Assembly: GCA_010093605.1 (NCBI GenBank)
Contig: MU004182.1
Location: 511,028 to 575,027, forward strand
From: Lophium mytilinum
Lineage: Eukaryota; Ascomycota; Dothideomycetes; Mytilinidiales; Mytilinidiaceae
Reading direction: 5' to 3'
DNA: 64,000 bases
Shown: positions 1 through 10,370 of the stretch, one piece after another
Position numbering within the stretch: position 1 is the stretch's first letter
Layout of the letters: each line of letters starts with the position of its first letter
Position numbers and translations under genes: made by a program
Notes under the pieces: generated by a model
The model's input: only the letters and a program-made list of their open reading frames with translations
Databases searched by the model: none
Told to the model about the DNA's origin: nothing

Positions 1-160
1 CCTCTGACATGGCGCGCCTTCGATATATAGCATCACCACACCCATACCAGGCCGGGCGCTGTAAAAATACTACGACCTCGTGGGTCCTAGCGTCAAATAC
101 CATTTCGGTGATCCTCATCTCCAAATCTGCCATCTGGACCTTTGCGAGCCATCGGGACAT
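1..160 (-). CDS. possible 5' end of a gene running off the left edge
   Basis: Reading leftward from an ATG at 160 there is an open frame of 53 codons without a stop to the window edge. Its composition looks protein-like (MADLEMRITEM followed by FDARTHEVVVFLQRPAWYG). I do not recognise a family. It could be the first exon of a gene beyond the window or chance. An opposite-strand frame over the same bases (9-311) is no more convincing. Confidence 0.25.
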   Translation of the reverse strand, partial: MSRWLAKVQMADLEMRITEMVFDARTHEVVVFLQRPAWYGCGDAIYRRRAMSE

Positions 161-361
161 CTTCCTGAGAACTGGTTCCGTAAGTCTAATATTGGAAGAC
201 TCCACTGAAATCCTGGAAAAACGCGGTAAGCAATATCTGTCAACAAGAGCACTTACGTGCTATAAAAGCCAGTTATCCCTAGTGATTTCACAGAGCTCTT
301 CCACTACTTGATTCACCTTTCTTTATCACCTCTTGAGTCTCAAACCATATCTGTCATCAAC

Positions 362-1217
362 ATGGCTCGTGGCCTCCAGCAGCTCTTCTTCTTCCTTTGG
401 CTCTTCACGTGGGTATCTGCAATAGAAGTAGATGGAAACAAGCCTTGTTAGACTCCCCTTACTTCTTGATCCCAACTAGAACATCAGCTCACCACTTCAA
501 GTCGACGACCCCGAAGGTTGGGAGCTAGCCCAATGGTGTCTTGAAAACAACCAACGTGACAGCAATCCGGAGTGTGCAGGCGCCTACAAGATGATGGAAG
601 AGATGGCGTTTGCAGTGGTCCACCGCACGATGGTCCACCGCTGGAGCTCGATGGTCCACCGCTCGAATGCTGCGCTGTTGCAGGAGTCCCCGTTGCACGA
701 GCTAAAGACCTCGGATTCCACGCCCTTGGACAACAGTCAGGAGCCGACCGGCCTACACTGGCTGGACAAGCTCGATGAACAGGACTGCGCTCCAGAGCTC
801 GGCGACTCTTTTTACACAGACGAGAAACTCATGGAGATTCTGGGACAGTGTGTAGTCTCTCTTCATTTGTCCGTACGCTCAACGCCCGCTAAGCATGAAA
901 ATAGAACCAAAAGCTCCGGCATTGACGATGCAATGAAAGGCGAGGCGGATGCTGGGCTTCGAATATTACGGGGCTTTGGTGCCCTGTGGAGCAAGGACGA
1001 GGCGCCGAACGTCACGGATGAGGCTATCGAAGGCATCGCTCAGGCATTGAAGGACCTCCGTCGCCACTCGGACTATATTTCCAAGTCGCTCAGGAAGTTC
1101 AGATGTGTGATTCAGTCTACGTACGCGAGCCTGAACGCGAGGCTCGCGTACATTGTAGAAGAACAGACACGGCACTTAGAGGCAATCAAGAAGGAAGAGT
1201 TGTTTGAAGAGTTGTGA
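362..1217 (+). CDS. small secreted protein of unknown function
   Basis: Two exons, 362-446 and 502-1217, give 266 residues; the 55-bp intron starts GTTAGA and ends TTCAAG, and only this acceptor restores the long downstream frame. The protein begins with a clear signal peptide (MARGLQQLFFFLWLFTWVSA), so it should enter the secretory pathway. A Cys/Trp-containing segment follows (WELAQWC, then PEC), and the C-terminal third is charged and helical, ending in EEQTRHLEAIKKEELFEEL, so a coiled coil is likely. There is no later membrane segment. The stretch near 618-662 repeats a short TGGTCCACCGC block three times, giving a degenerate HRTMVHRWSSMVHR peptide. The general layout recalls Kar5-type fungal proteins, but no diagnostic motif is seen, so function is left open. 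Confidence 0.6.
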
Positions 1218-1357
1218 CTGCTTCCTATTGCATGACTAGGAGTCGAGGGGATCCTATACATAATGGAAGCTTCGCACTACCACATGCCAAGGCTAATTTA
1301 GAAGGGGTTAGAATGCGTCTAGACTAAACAAATGGAAGTTTTCATTCATTTTTCATA

Positions 1358-3477
1358 TTAGTATGCCCTCCAAGACTCGAGACGCTCTTTTACTCTTTCA
1401 AACAGTGACAACAATAGTGCACCGTCCTTGAAACCAGAACGTCTTACTCACCTCCCTCTTCGCACGCTCCCACTCTTCTTCGTTGCACACAAGAGATAGG
1501 CCAGTAGAGAGGAGGACCTCCACCCTTACATTTGGCGTTTCAGGCGCGTCATGCTTGCTGTTTGAGGGCGGCACGTTTTGATAGCGTTCTTCGGGTCCAC
1601 CATCTCGAGGGGGTGTTACCGGAGGTGGACGAAAATTATTGAGGCCTTGGTCGACCCGCGCACCACCCATCTCGGAGTCCGCGCCCGCGTCTACATCCAC
1701 ATCCAGACCAGCAGCGGCTCTGGCTAAGCCTCTAAGAAGGGCGGGATCCGGGTCAGGTGTCGCCGGGTTGATCCTATGGCTAGCATCTTCGGTCCGCCCG
1801 TCTTTGACACTGTTGTGGGCACTCTGGCTGGGCCGTTCGGTAAGGTGAATTCCCTTAGTGATGCTTAACTCGTTGAGAGCTTGCTCGATCACGTGGTGTA
1901 GATCCGCATACCGCAATCCCCAGATGTCGGTAGTCGGGGAAGCTAAGTCCAGACCTAATCTTAGCGGTTTAGAGTCCGAGGACGAGAAATGAATGCTGAT
2001 CATGCGAAGACCTTCTGAGGTGTCTGAAAAAGTCGTGTCTACTAATGGCGGAACGAGCTGCATGAGCTGCGGATGTGGATGGTGTAAGCTCATATTGTCA
2101 TGAGAGGAAGGTGATGCGAGAGATGGGTCGAGTTGTGTTGGGTGCTGTGCCTGCAATTAGATCGCGTATGACTTTCTGTGGAGGTTCAAAGACGACGTAG
2201 AACAATATCAAACGAAAAATTGAAAGGAGGCACTTGGGTATACATACGTGCTCATAGCTCACACCTTCAAACCCTTCCGTCTCAGCGCTCTGTACGTCTC
2301 CATCTACACTACTGACTCCTTCTTTCTTCTTCCCGCCCTTCCTTGTCTCAATGGCGTAGACCCTTTGCCTCTCATTAGTGACCATCCTTCTTAGCAATGG
2401 CGTGACAAGGCCGACAATCGTATTGCCATCTCTAGGCCATATCCACTTCGTTTCCGCTCCCGCATTCTCCCCGAGCTCCCCATCAACATTCTCACCTTCG
2501 CCTATAGCCTTCACCACCCCTCTTCCAACATCCCTCCCTTCGGCACCAACTCCAAAGAACTGTTCACCAGCCCCTTGGACTAGGAAGTCATTGACACAGC
2601 GGAATAACCGTAGTTTTACCATATCTGTGTCGCCTTTGCCTCGGTTCCCAACGCACGCCTGGCGTGCCGGATGCGCAGGGTCCAGCATATACGACTTCGC
2701 CTGTGCTTGAAGTTGCAAAAAGCTCTCTGGCCCAAGTTGTAGAGAGTCAAACAGCTTAGACATAGGGGGGCGGGTGTATTTCTTAGGTGGATTTGTAGGT
2801 GGGCGGCGGAAGAGGGCGGTCCGTGGGTGAAGCATGGTAGCATCTGCTTCATTCGAAGTCGCGCGGGTTTCAAAGAGGACGGACGGTTGAGGACCATCTT
2901 CATGTTCAGGGTCGCGTGTGGGAGTCTGAGACGGAAATGGTGGAAAGTTGGCGTTGGCATTAGCTTTTGTACTCGCTGTGACGGATGACGAATCTCTCGC
3001 TTTCATGGCATCCAATTGCTCGACAGGCTGCCGCAGCTGCTGGCCCATGGTCTCCAAAGCTGGATCCCGGACCAGACTCACACTGGCTGGGCCTTTCCTC
3101 GCGCGCTTCGACGTTGCTCTCACTAACATCCTTTCGTGCCCTGTCGACCCAACTCTCCGCTCAACCTCTCCTTCTCTTGGCGGAGTAGAACTCTCAGCTC
3201 TCTTCCTCTTCCCTTTCCCTTGTGGGACTTGTGTCCGAAGATTCTCGATTCCCTCTTTCCGCCTTAACTCTGGCAACGGTGCTCCGTTTCGTAGCCCAGC
3301 TGCCTCGTTAGCAGCCTCCAACAACTCAGCTAGCTGGTTGTTCTCTTGATCAAAATTGCCTTGTGTATCTTCATGACTCTCCGGGGCATTTTCGACGGTG
3401 TACTCTTCGCTGTACACGAAAGGGTGTGAATGTTGCTGTGAAGCGTGCAACTGGTAGTAGGGGGCGTTGGCAGCCAT
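1358..3477 (-). CDS. conserved fungal protein of unknown function, probably nuclear
   Basis: The start is the ATG at 3477. Exon 1 is 3477-2248, a GTATGT...TTGCAG intron spans 2247-2151, and exon 2 begins at 2150. A second, 55-bp intron (1447-1393, GTAAGA...AAAGAG) gives a tidy C-terminus ending KERLESWRAY at a TAA at 1358-1360, 655 residues in all. If it is not spliced the frame ends at 1398. The N-terminal half is low-complexity and basic with nuclear-localisation-like clusters (GKGKRKRAE, SKRARKG). A more ordered central part starts at SKLFDSLQLGPESFLQLQAQAKSYMLD and includes a conserved-looking GNRGKGDTDMVKLRLFRCVNDFL stretch. A second ordered part near the end contains IWGLRYADLHHVIEQALNEL. 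I recognise no enzymatic motif; a chromatin- or transcription-related role is only a guess from composition. Confidence 0.7.
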
Positions 3478-4782
3478 GTTCAAGTCCGGTACGTTTGAAG
3501 CTAGGGATCGTAGTATGCGAATAGGTAATTCTCAGGGAGTGAATTGCACTCTGAGCACCTCTCAACGTCCCGCCCGATTGTGTGTACGTGTAGGTCCCGA
3601 GTGAATGCCGCAGCTCCCAGGCCACCGCACCCTCCAACCACAGTGTCTTCACCTCTCCAGCTCTTTTGTCATCCACGGTAAAATTCGCGCCCTCGTGAAG
3701 GTAATCGCATGAGTATCAATCCGCAAGCAGAGCGGGCACAGCTCTTTAAATCTACACGCATTCCAATCAGCAGCGGCAGGCGTCAGGCGCCGACGCGGGC
3801 AGCGAACAGACATGGCGCACCTGAGCAGCAGTCGCGGGGATGATTGATTGCTTGCTCAATTGCTGTTACTGGCGCAGCAATCGAGCTGTCCTGTCGAACG
3901 ATGATGAGTGGGCTGGGGTCGCGTTTGCAAACAGAGCAAACGTTGGTGTTTGGGGTGCATAACGGAGGTATGCGGGTTATGTAAGATGTGGACTAGGGTC
4001 CATTATTCTATTCTGGGGTCGCCTGGCAAACTTATCTCATTTTTGGTTGAGTAGAATACATGTGTTTTGCTTCCGCAGTACTGTCGTATGAGTCTATGAT
4101 TTATATGGTAGATGAGGTTCATCTTGATAGACTTCTCGGGTTTCGCTTTATGAAGAACGGAATCCTGGCCCTTCGCTTCTCAATAGCTTCGAATCCTTCT
4201 GGAGTATTGAAATCTTTCAATTTCATCTAGCTTGACGACTCCGATCCTCCTCTTTGTTTATGAGTCCTATTTCCAGTCTGTTTGACAAAAAAGCAAGTCC
4301 TTAGACAAATGGCCAAGATCCCCTGGACTTCAGAGCATGGCAAATTAAGACGAGGACTTCAACTATCTTATATACGAACTTTCTCGCTATCGCTTCCACT
4401 ATTGAAACGCCCGATATGATATCAATCCGTCGTTCTTCAAAAGGTACCATCAGATACATGGGAAGCAGTGGCCTAGACACAGCACTCAACACCTTCTGAA
4501 TCATATTCAAAACAAAATTCGCTTGCTTCATTTTCCGCCTAACTCGCCAATGCCTACTAAAGATACATTTCGCACACACGAACGCCTCAAAGAACCCAAC
4601 TAATGCAAAAGTGACCTCTCAATAAGGCCCCTAACCCATACAACGGAGAGCCAAAGCCTCAATACCCAATGCAGGCGCGCCCCAACCATTAGACTCCATA
4701 TAAACATCTCCACGCGCCACCCATCAAATCGCACGCTCACTGGCTGATGTTTCGAGAAACCCAAAAACACAGGCGTTCAACC
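3478..4782. other. intergenic, no gene seen
   Basis: About 1.3 kb between two leftward genes. The right part is the 3' flank of the DUF3431 gene and the left part is the promoter of the conserved protein. Short open frames here lack ATG starts or protein-like composition. No tRNA, repeat or terminator was recognised. Confidence 0.5.
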
Positions 4783-6063
4783 TCAGTACCCATCCCCCTC
4801 CTTCCACTCCCTCCCAATCTCCCTCGCCCGCGCCTCAGGATCATTCATCCCCCTTTCAAACGCCTCCTTCCTGACCCTATCCACCACCGGCCTCAGCTCC
4901 TCAATCGCCTTCTTCAGCTTCGCATCCTTCCCCGGCTCCGGCCTCTCCAACTGCTCCGCCTCCTTCGTCCTCCCCTCGGCCTCCGCCTCCTCAATATTCC
5001 TCCCCTTCTCCTCCCAATCCCTCAACTCCCCCTCAATATTCCGCATCTGCTGCCGCGTATCAATCCACTCATTATACTTCTCCTCCCCGCCAAAACACAC
5101 CCCATACCCATCACAAAAGCACATATGCGGCTTCGGGCAGAAGATATTACTCCCCGTAAACACAAACTGCCACACGTACTCCCAAATCCGGCCGGAGATG
5201 AAGTCGCCCAGCGGCGTGCGCAGCAGCCAATCGCGGTACCAGACATAGCTCGCCTGAGGCCGCGCGCGAATGCGCTCGCTAGACAGCGCGAACTGCGCGC
5301 AGCAGGGTTGCGCGAGCACGGATGGCACCTCGTCGAGCGGGAACAGCTCGGACCAAGATTTCGCAAGCTGCGACTGCTCTTGCCGGAACGCGTCTTCTTC
5401 GACTTCGCCCGGGTGCATCCAGTCCGGGCAGCCCGGGTCCCAGCCGCAGCGCATGTTGTGGTAGCCGTCGCGCCAGACGCGGGCGCGGTTGAGGCGGGAC
5501 AGCATCACCACGGCGTCGCTGTCGAGGATGTCGTCGTTGTGCCAGGTGTAGCGGTGCGAGTGCATGAAGATGGAGACGTCCGGGAGCTCGTCGTAGTGGT
5601 CGATGATGTAGGTGAGGTAGATCATGACTTCGTGGCCTTTGTTTTTGGGAGGGTGCAGCGGGGCGAAGGGGTCGTCGGCGACGTAGACGGCCGTGTGGAG
5701 ATCCGGGAGGTTCTCTTTTATCCAGTTGATGTCCTCGTCGATTGTTTTGGCGACCACGAAGGTTGTCGTGTAGTTGTGGTTCCCGGGTCTTGGGCTCCCG
5801 CCTTTGAATTCCGGCTTCGGGTTCCAGTTTACGTAGTCCTTGTCCTCTGGGTTCACGGGCGTGTGTTTGGCGGTCCCGTTGCTTTTCGGAGGCAGTTCAT
5901 TATTTATGGGTACCCGCGTCTCGTCCCCTGTGACTTCTCCTAGGCCGATCTTTTGTGGTAACCCGCGTAGTGTCTCGCGCACCGTAAGGCTTTGGTAGAG
6001 GAGGAAAAGCACTGCTACTGATACGAGGGCTAATATTGGTATGAAACGTCGATGTACCGCCAT
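4783..6063 (-). CDS. DUF3431 family type II membrane protein
   Basis: A single exon encodes 426 residues from the ATG at 6063 to the stop at 4783-4785. A short cytosolic N-terminus is followed by one membrane segment (residues about 8-24, FIPILALVSVAVLFLLYQ), so this should be a signal-anchored Golgi/ER or plasma-membrane protein with a lumenal body. The body carries the features of the fungal DUF3431 family: TFVVAKTIDEDINWI near residue 100, VYVADD, a MIYLTYIIDHYDELPD segment, FMHSHRYTWHNDD, and a later PCCAQFALSSERI. These motifs resemble glycosyltransferase-type folds, but no activity is established. The last 100 residues are a highly charged helical tail rich in Glu, Lys and Arg (about 340-420), probably coiled coil. 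The high GC at third positions creates a long Arg/Leu/Pro-rich opposite-strand frame that is not a gene. Confidence 0.86.
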   Translation of the reverse strand: MAVHRRFIPILALVSVAVLFLLYQSLTVRETLRGLPQKIGLGEVTGDETRVPINNELPPKSNGTAKHTPVNPEDKDYVNWNPKPEFKGGSPRPGNHNYTTTFVVAKTIDEDINWIKENLPDLHTAVYVADDPFAPLHPPKNKGHEVMIYLTYIIDHYDELPDVSIFMHSHRYTWHNDDILDSDAVVMLSRLNRARVWRDGYHNMRCGWDPGCPDWMHPGEVEEDAFRQEQSQLAKSWSELFPLDEVPSVLAQPCCAQFALSSERIRARPQASYVWYRDWLLRTPLGDFISGRIWEYVWQFVFTGSNIFCPKPHMCFCDGYGVCFGGEEKYNEWIDTRQQMRNIEGELRDWEEKGRNIEEAEAEGRTKEAEQLERPEPGKDAKLKKAIEELRPVVDRVRKEAFERGMNDPEARAREIGREWKEGDGY

Positions 6064-8555
6064 GATTGAAGGATGTTTGTAGTGAATGCGACGTTGTCGG
6101 AGGATTCAAAGGTGTTGGAGGCAGGGAGTGGGCGGAGTAAAGCCGTCTACGTTCACCAGAACGAGGCGAGTAGAGGCGCGGCGCGCATGTGGATTGATGG
6201 GTACGAAAAGATAGATCTTCCTGTCGCCATCGCATATGTAAGTAACAGTGTCCTGAGTATGGTTCGCCCCGTTGTAGAGGGACCGCAATGCGGTAGGCGT
6301 GGAGAACTACTTACAACAAGAATCCAACATTCAGCACAACGAAAGGCTCGCTCAGGTAAAACTCGTAACGCGTGCAAGTAAGCGACCGCGAAGAAAGAGG
6401 GTATCTTAGAACAAGAACGCGAAAGGAGGCTGTCACAAAACGAATTGCGCGACCACGACAAGAGTTGAAAGGGACACTGTTCAGCCAGGTCGAGGGCCGC
6501 TAGCGCCGTAGCCCCTACTTTTTGCCCCCGAGGTAGCTCCTAGGCCTCCCTCAGCCCTAATATGTGCGGGCCAATCCGGTGCATAGAATAGCTTCAAGCC
6601 TTTCCTCCATGGCTTCTGACCGCTGCTGAATCTACAGGTTATCGAATGTTCAATAGCTGAACCACGGTACGTCAGACCCTTCAAGGACCCGTAGGGCAAG
6701 TATGCACATGTCACGGTAATTAAGCACTTTGGTACGCTAAACTAGACACCCGCCATGCTGTCACATTTCGATTTAGAAGGCTTCTTATTTGTAGCTATAG
6801 TCTATTTTTATCAGACCATTGCAAACGTTGCTTCCACATTGCTAGACGATGTATACATAATATATCTTTTTGCGCGAGGAGAAGTCTGGGAAGACTATCA
6901 TAAAATACCTCCTAGATCCTTCGCAACTTACAAAGGGTGGTTCTTGGATACGCAGCCATGACATGTGAGACTGTCCGTCATGCTTCCATGCCCGTCGTGA
7001 AACAAGCATTTCTCCCTGCCGTATTTAGTAATCGGAGGAATGTTAGCTAGTCAATGACAATCATGCGAGCATATCAAGCGTTCCACGCATAACTACGTGA
7101 GCCCATCGGGCTCTAGATCGTTTCGAACTTGCACCGCGTTTCGAGAATTCGTTCGAGGTCTCGGCCTGCGATACCACCACCTGAGTTTGTCTTGCTGGAC
7201 ATACGTGTCGCATTCCACTACGGCGGCAATTCGTGGCAGCGATTGACGCATCTATCCGCATAATTCCTGCGGGTGTACGGGATCTAGGCATCAAATTCGG
7301 GAACTTGCCTAGAACGCGGGAGCGTGCGCGTGACTCCCGAGTTTCAGCTACGCGAAGCCGCGGGAGGAATCGAACTGAGAGAAGTATGTTTTGACGCACC
7401 GAGATGACCTAGACAGGCGTCAACACCATGCTAGCAGCGGGGAAGGGAATTGTTGGTTATCTCCTGAATCAATCGCGTTTGAGCTCAGCAAATTCGGCGA
7501 TCCTGCAAGGGAGGAAATAGAGTATGAGGTCGCTCATCTACGTCCAAGATAAGAAAAAGGGTTCTTAAAGTCCATGGAATACCGAGGGCTATTCAAACCG
7601 TCATTAAGCGAATAAAGACTACAGAAGGCACGACACGGGTAAAATCAAGTAGACTCACCACAGGCGACAGTTTGAGGCGGTAAGTCGACGTGTGCCCGAC
7701 GCAGCCTGGCGCGACATCGGGCACCAGGATTACGCACAGCAGAACTTTGCGCAAGGCGAACGAGCTTTCAAAGGCGAAATTGTGGTAGGTCGTCACGGGG
7801 ATCAGGTTCGCGTGTCGACAGAGTCCTTACCATAGGATCATCTTTACTGGGGCGGTGCAGGCGAGTCTTCCTGATTTGCTGTTTTGAGGGAAGCTGTAGT
7901 TTACGCCGGGCGACCTGAACTTGCCGCAAGTCATTATGTTGCGCATTGTGCAGAGTTGCTGTAATTGGTCTGGCTAGGTATCTTAAACCTGCTGATCTAG
8001 ACTGAAGTCCGAAGAGCGCCAGGGGGTACATAGGCAGTGTGAAAGTGTTGAGGTGATGAGGGAGCTGATTCTTGTTTACAGTGAGGGCGCAGTTGACAAG
8101 TGCTGTCCATGGGGTCCTTCCAGGAAAGTATGCAGCCTCCCACTGCCGATGCTCGATCATCTGCTGATAGGCGTGAATGGCACCTAGGTTGCCGGCGGCC
8201 AAGCTCACTAGAGAGATGAAGGAACGGACGAAGGCGGGGGAAACGCTTAGTAGTACAATTTGGTGCCGATGCCGTGTCGAAAGCACCTCAACCCATTCTC
8301 GCCGTGCCGAAAACCCAGACCGATAGCTGTAACTTTTGTTGATGTGCCGAGAAGTTGTGCTGAAAAGAGCCGAAAAAACCGAGAGCCGCAACCAAGAGAG
8401 AAGGAAGTAGGTGATACATGAAAAGGGAAATCCTGCCGTCGAAGGCACGTTGTCGAAGACCGTCGCTGAATATCCGGGCTTCCAAGTCTGCAAACCTTAA
8501 GGACCTCCATAACTTCTCAGACTCTTTTGGAATCTGGGTAGATTAGCGGGGTGCT
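6064..8555. other. 2.5-kb gene-poor stretch
   Basis: No frame in this stretch combines an ATG start, fungal-type coding composition and plausible splice sites. The longest leftward frame (7768-8493) starts at TTG and has the scattered Cys/Ser/Arg composition of non-coding DNA. A T-loop-like AGTTCGATTCC on the minus strand near 7365-7380 lacks pairing arms. The segment may hold a non-coding transcript, 3' ends and promoters, but nothing more can be supported. Confidence 0.4.
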
Positions 8556-9670
8556 TCAATTGCGAGCCTGTCGGAAATCGTCACCACGGTCGTCGTAGGA
8601 CCTGCCCCCGCCGCCGTAGGCATCGCGACCTTCCTTGTGAGGAGGATCACCGTAAGGTGCTCCGCCAGCGCCTCCAGGAGGGGGGCCTCCAGCGCGATCG
8701 TAGTATCCTCCTCCTCCGCCGCCGCCACCACCTCCACCACGGCGCTCGTCACCGCGGCCACCGTACCGGTCGTCGCGAGAGGAGGCATAGCGGTCTACGC
8801 CACGAGAGCCATAGTCATCGCGATCACGACGCCCCCCGCCGCCATACCCACGGTCGTCGCGGTCTCCGTAGCGAGAGCCTCGATAGCCCCCGCCATAGTC
8901 GTCACGTCGGCCATATCCACCGCGTCGGTCGCTGTCATAACGATCGTTGAATCGACCGCCTCCTCCGCCTCCACGGCCTCCCCTGAAGTCCTCTTCTGGT
9001 CTGTTAGCTTACATGAGAGAATTGGGCGGAGCGAACTCACCGCGTTTAGGCGGACCGAAGTACTTGCCCGGAGTCGGCGTTCGTGGGCGGGCGCGACGGG
9101 CCTTCTCGATGCTGAGAGTCCTGCCCTGGTGAACCTCGCCTTGAAGACCCTCCTTGGCGGCATCCGCTTGGTCGGAAGTCACCATCTTGACGAAGCCGAA
9201 GCCGCGAGATTCCCTAGTGTGAGGATCACGCATGATGTTGCACTTCTCGACGTCGCCGAACTTCTCGAACAGGGTCGTCACATCAGCCTCGGTGAGACTT
9301 GGATGGATGCCGGTGACGAAGAGGTTCGAGCCAGGATTCCGGGAGTTGTCGTCCTCGCCCTGCTGACGAGGCTCCGGAGGGGGGCCGCTATGCAATCTTA
9401 GCAATTGATGCGCTGTTTGAGAGGCGCCTGTTGAACTTACCGACTGTCCATACGGTCGCGATCGTTCGGAGAGGCACTACGAGCCCGCCCGCCGTCATCA
9501 TCGCGACGGTCGGCGCGTGGTGAGCGGCTCCTGTCACGGTCGTAGCCACGAGGCTCGTCTGCGAGTTGGTGTTGGTGAGGCTGGCTAGAAAACGCGGAAA
9601 ACGATGTCGCATGAGTGAGAGGTTGCATACCGTCGTAGCGTGGCTCAGTCTCGTACTCCATGGTGGACAT
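8556..9670 (-). CDS. Tra2-like SR RNA-binding protein
   Basis: Three exons (9670-9441, 9387-9041, 8995-8556; introns of 53 and 45 bp) encode 338 residues. The N-terminus (to about 75) is an RS-type region with DRDRSRSPR and RSASP. A single RRM follows (about 95-175) with RNP2 LFVTGI and RNP1 SRGFGFVKM, preceded by acidic and Pro-rich linker sequence. The linker ending PRTPTPGKYFGPPKR is characteristic of Transformer-2-type factors. The C-terminal third is a Gly/Arg/Asp/Tyr-rich RGG-like tail (RRGGYGRRDDYGGG and a run of ten Gly). The family binds purine-rich exonic enhancers and promotes splicing in the nucleus; the RS repeats would be SR-kinase targets. An in-frame 72-bp GT...AG segment inside exon 1 (from the GTATGC after codon 13) could be spliced or retained without changing frame. 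Confidence 0.87.
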
Positions 9671-10370
9671 AGTTGGGGTGATGTTTGCCGTGAAGTTTGT
9701 TTTGACCAGCAAAGTCTAAGCGCGACAGCTAGGGTGTGAGCGACAGCTGGTAGTGCAGTCGCTGATAAAGGTGCTGCTCGTGATCAACGGCAATAAGGAG
9801 TGACAGAGATTGTTCGGTGTATGCGGAGAGAGAAGTGAGGTGGTGGAGGATGGAAGGGCGACGAGGTTGAGTTGAGAAGCAACCTTGGAAGACGCCAGAA
9901 GTGGAATAGGCGAGAGCGAGCTGAGGCCGCCAGCCCTGCATTAAACGCTCGGCGGCTGCTTTCCACTTCCCCGAGTGCGCTAGACAACCGCTCCTAGCTT
10001 CGATCAAGGCTGATGCTGAGCTCGCTGTAAGAATCTCGAAGATGACCTTAATACATTACGTTATTTCACTTGGGCAGCGGCAACTTCTAGCTTTTTTGAA
10101 ATAAAGTGAGGCGTCCAAAACATTGGCGCTAGCTAAATGCAGCCAACATCATCACAATACTAGATATCAGAATGAACCGGATACGATTGATATCGGCTTG
10201 CGTCTGGAGATGCCCCCATTAGTCTTTGATACTTCACATACAAGCCGTGTTGCACCAAGCAAAACAACAAGACAGCCACAGCCCAGGACCTATCCATAAC
10301 ACCACCAGAACCCTTGGTTCCATGAAACGCCAGCCAGCAGACAGCCGCCATGCGCCTCCCACCCGCAAAA
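9671..10370. other. intergenic between tra2-like promoter and nto1 3' end
   Basis: About 700 bp holding the promoter and leader of the Tra2-like gene and the 3' flank of nto1. No ORF, RNA gene or repeat is supportable. Confidence 0.45.

Noticed and set aside
4301-4579. Leftward 92-codon frame
   Set aside because: The start is GTG, composition is not protein-like and no splice partner was found.
4747-5943. Long rightward frame of 398 codons
   Set aside because: It lies antisense to the DUF3431 gene, is dominated by Arg, Leu, Pro and Val, and arises from high GC at third positions of the real gene.
7340-7420. Possible minus-strand tRNA around AGTTCGATTCC
   Set aside because: Only a T-loop-like word is present; neither T-stem nor acceptor stem pairs.
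7768-8493. Leftward 241-codon frame
   Set aside because: It begins at TTG, has no domain-like pattern, and overlaps other equally poor frames; treated as non-coding.
8637-9401. Rightward 254-codon frame over the Tra2-like gene
   Set aside because: It is the antisense shadow of the RRM and Gly/Arg-rich exons and crosses the real introns.
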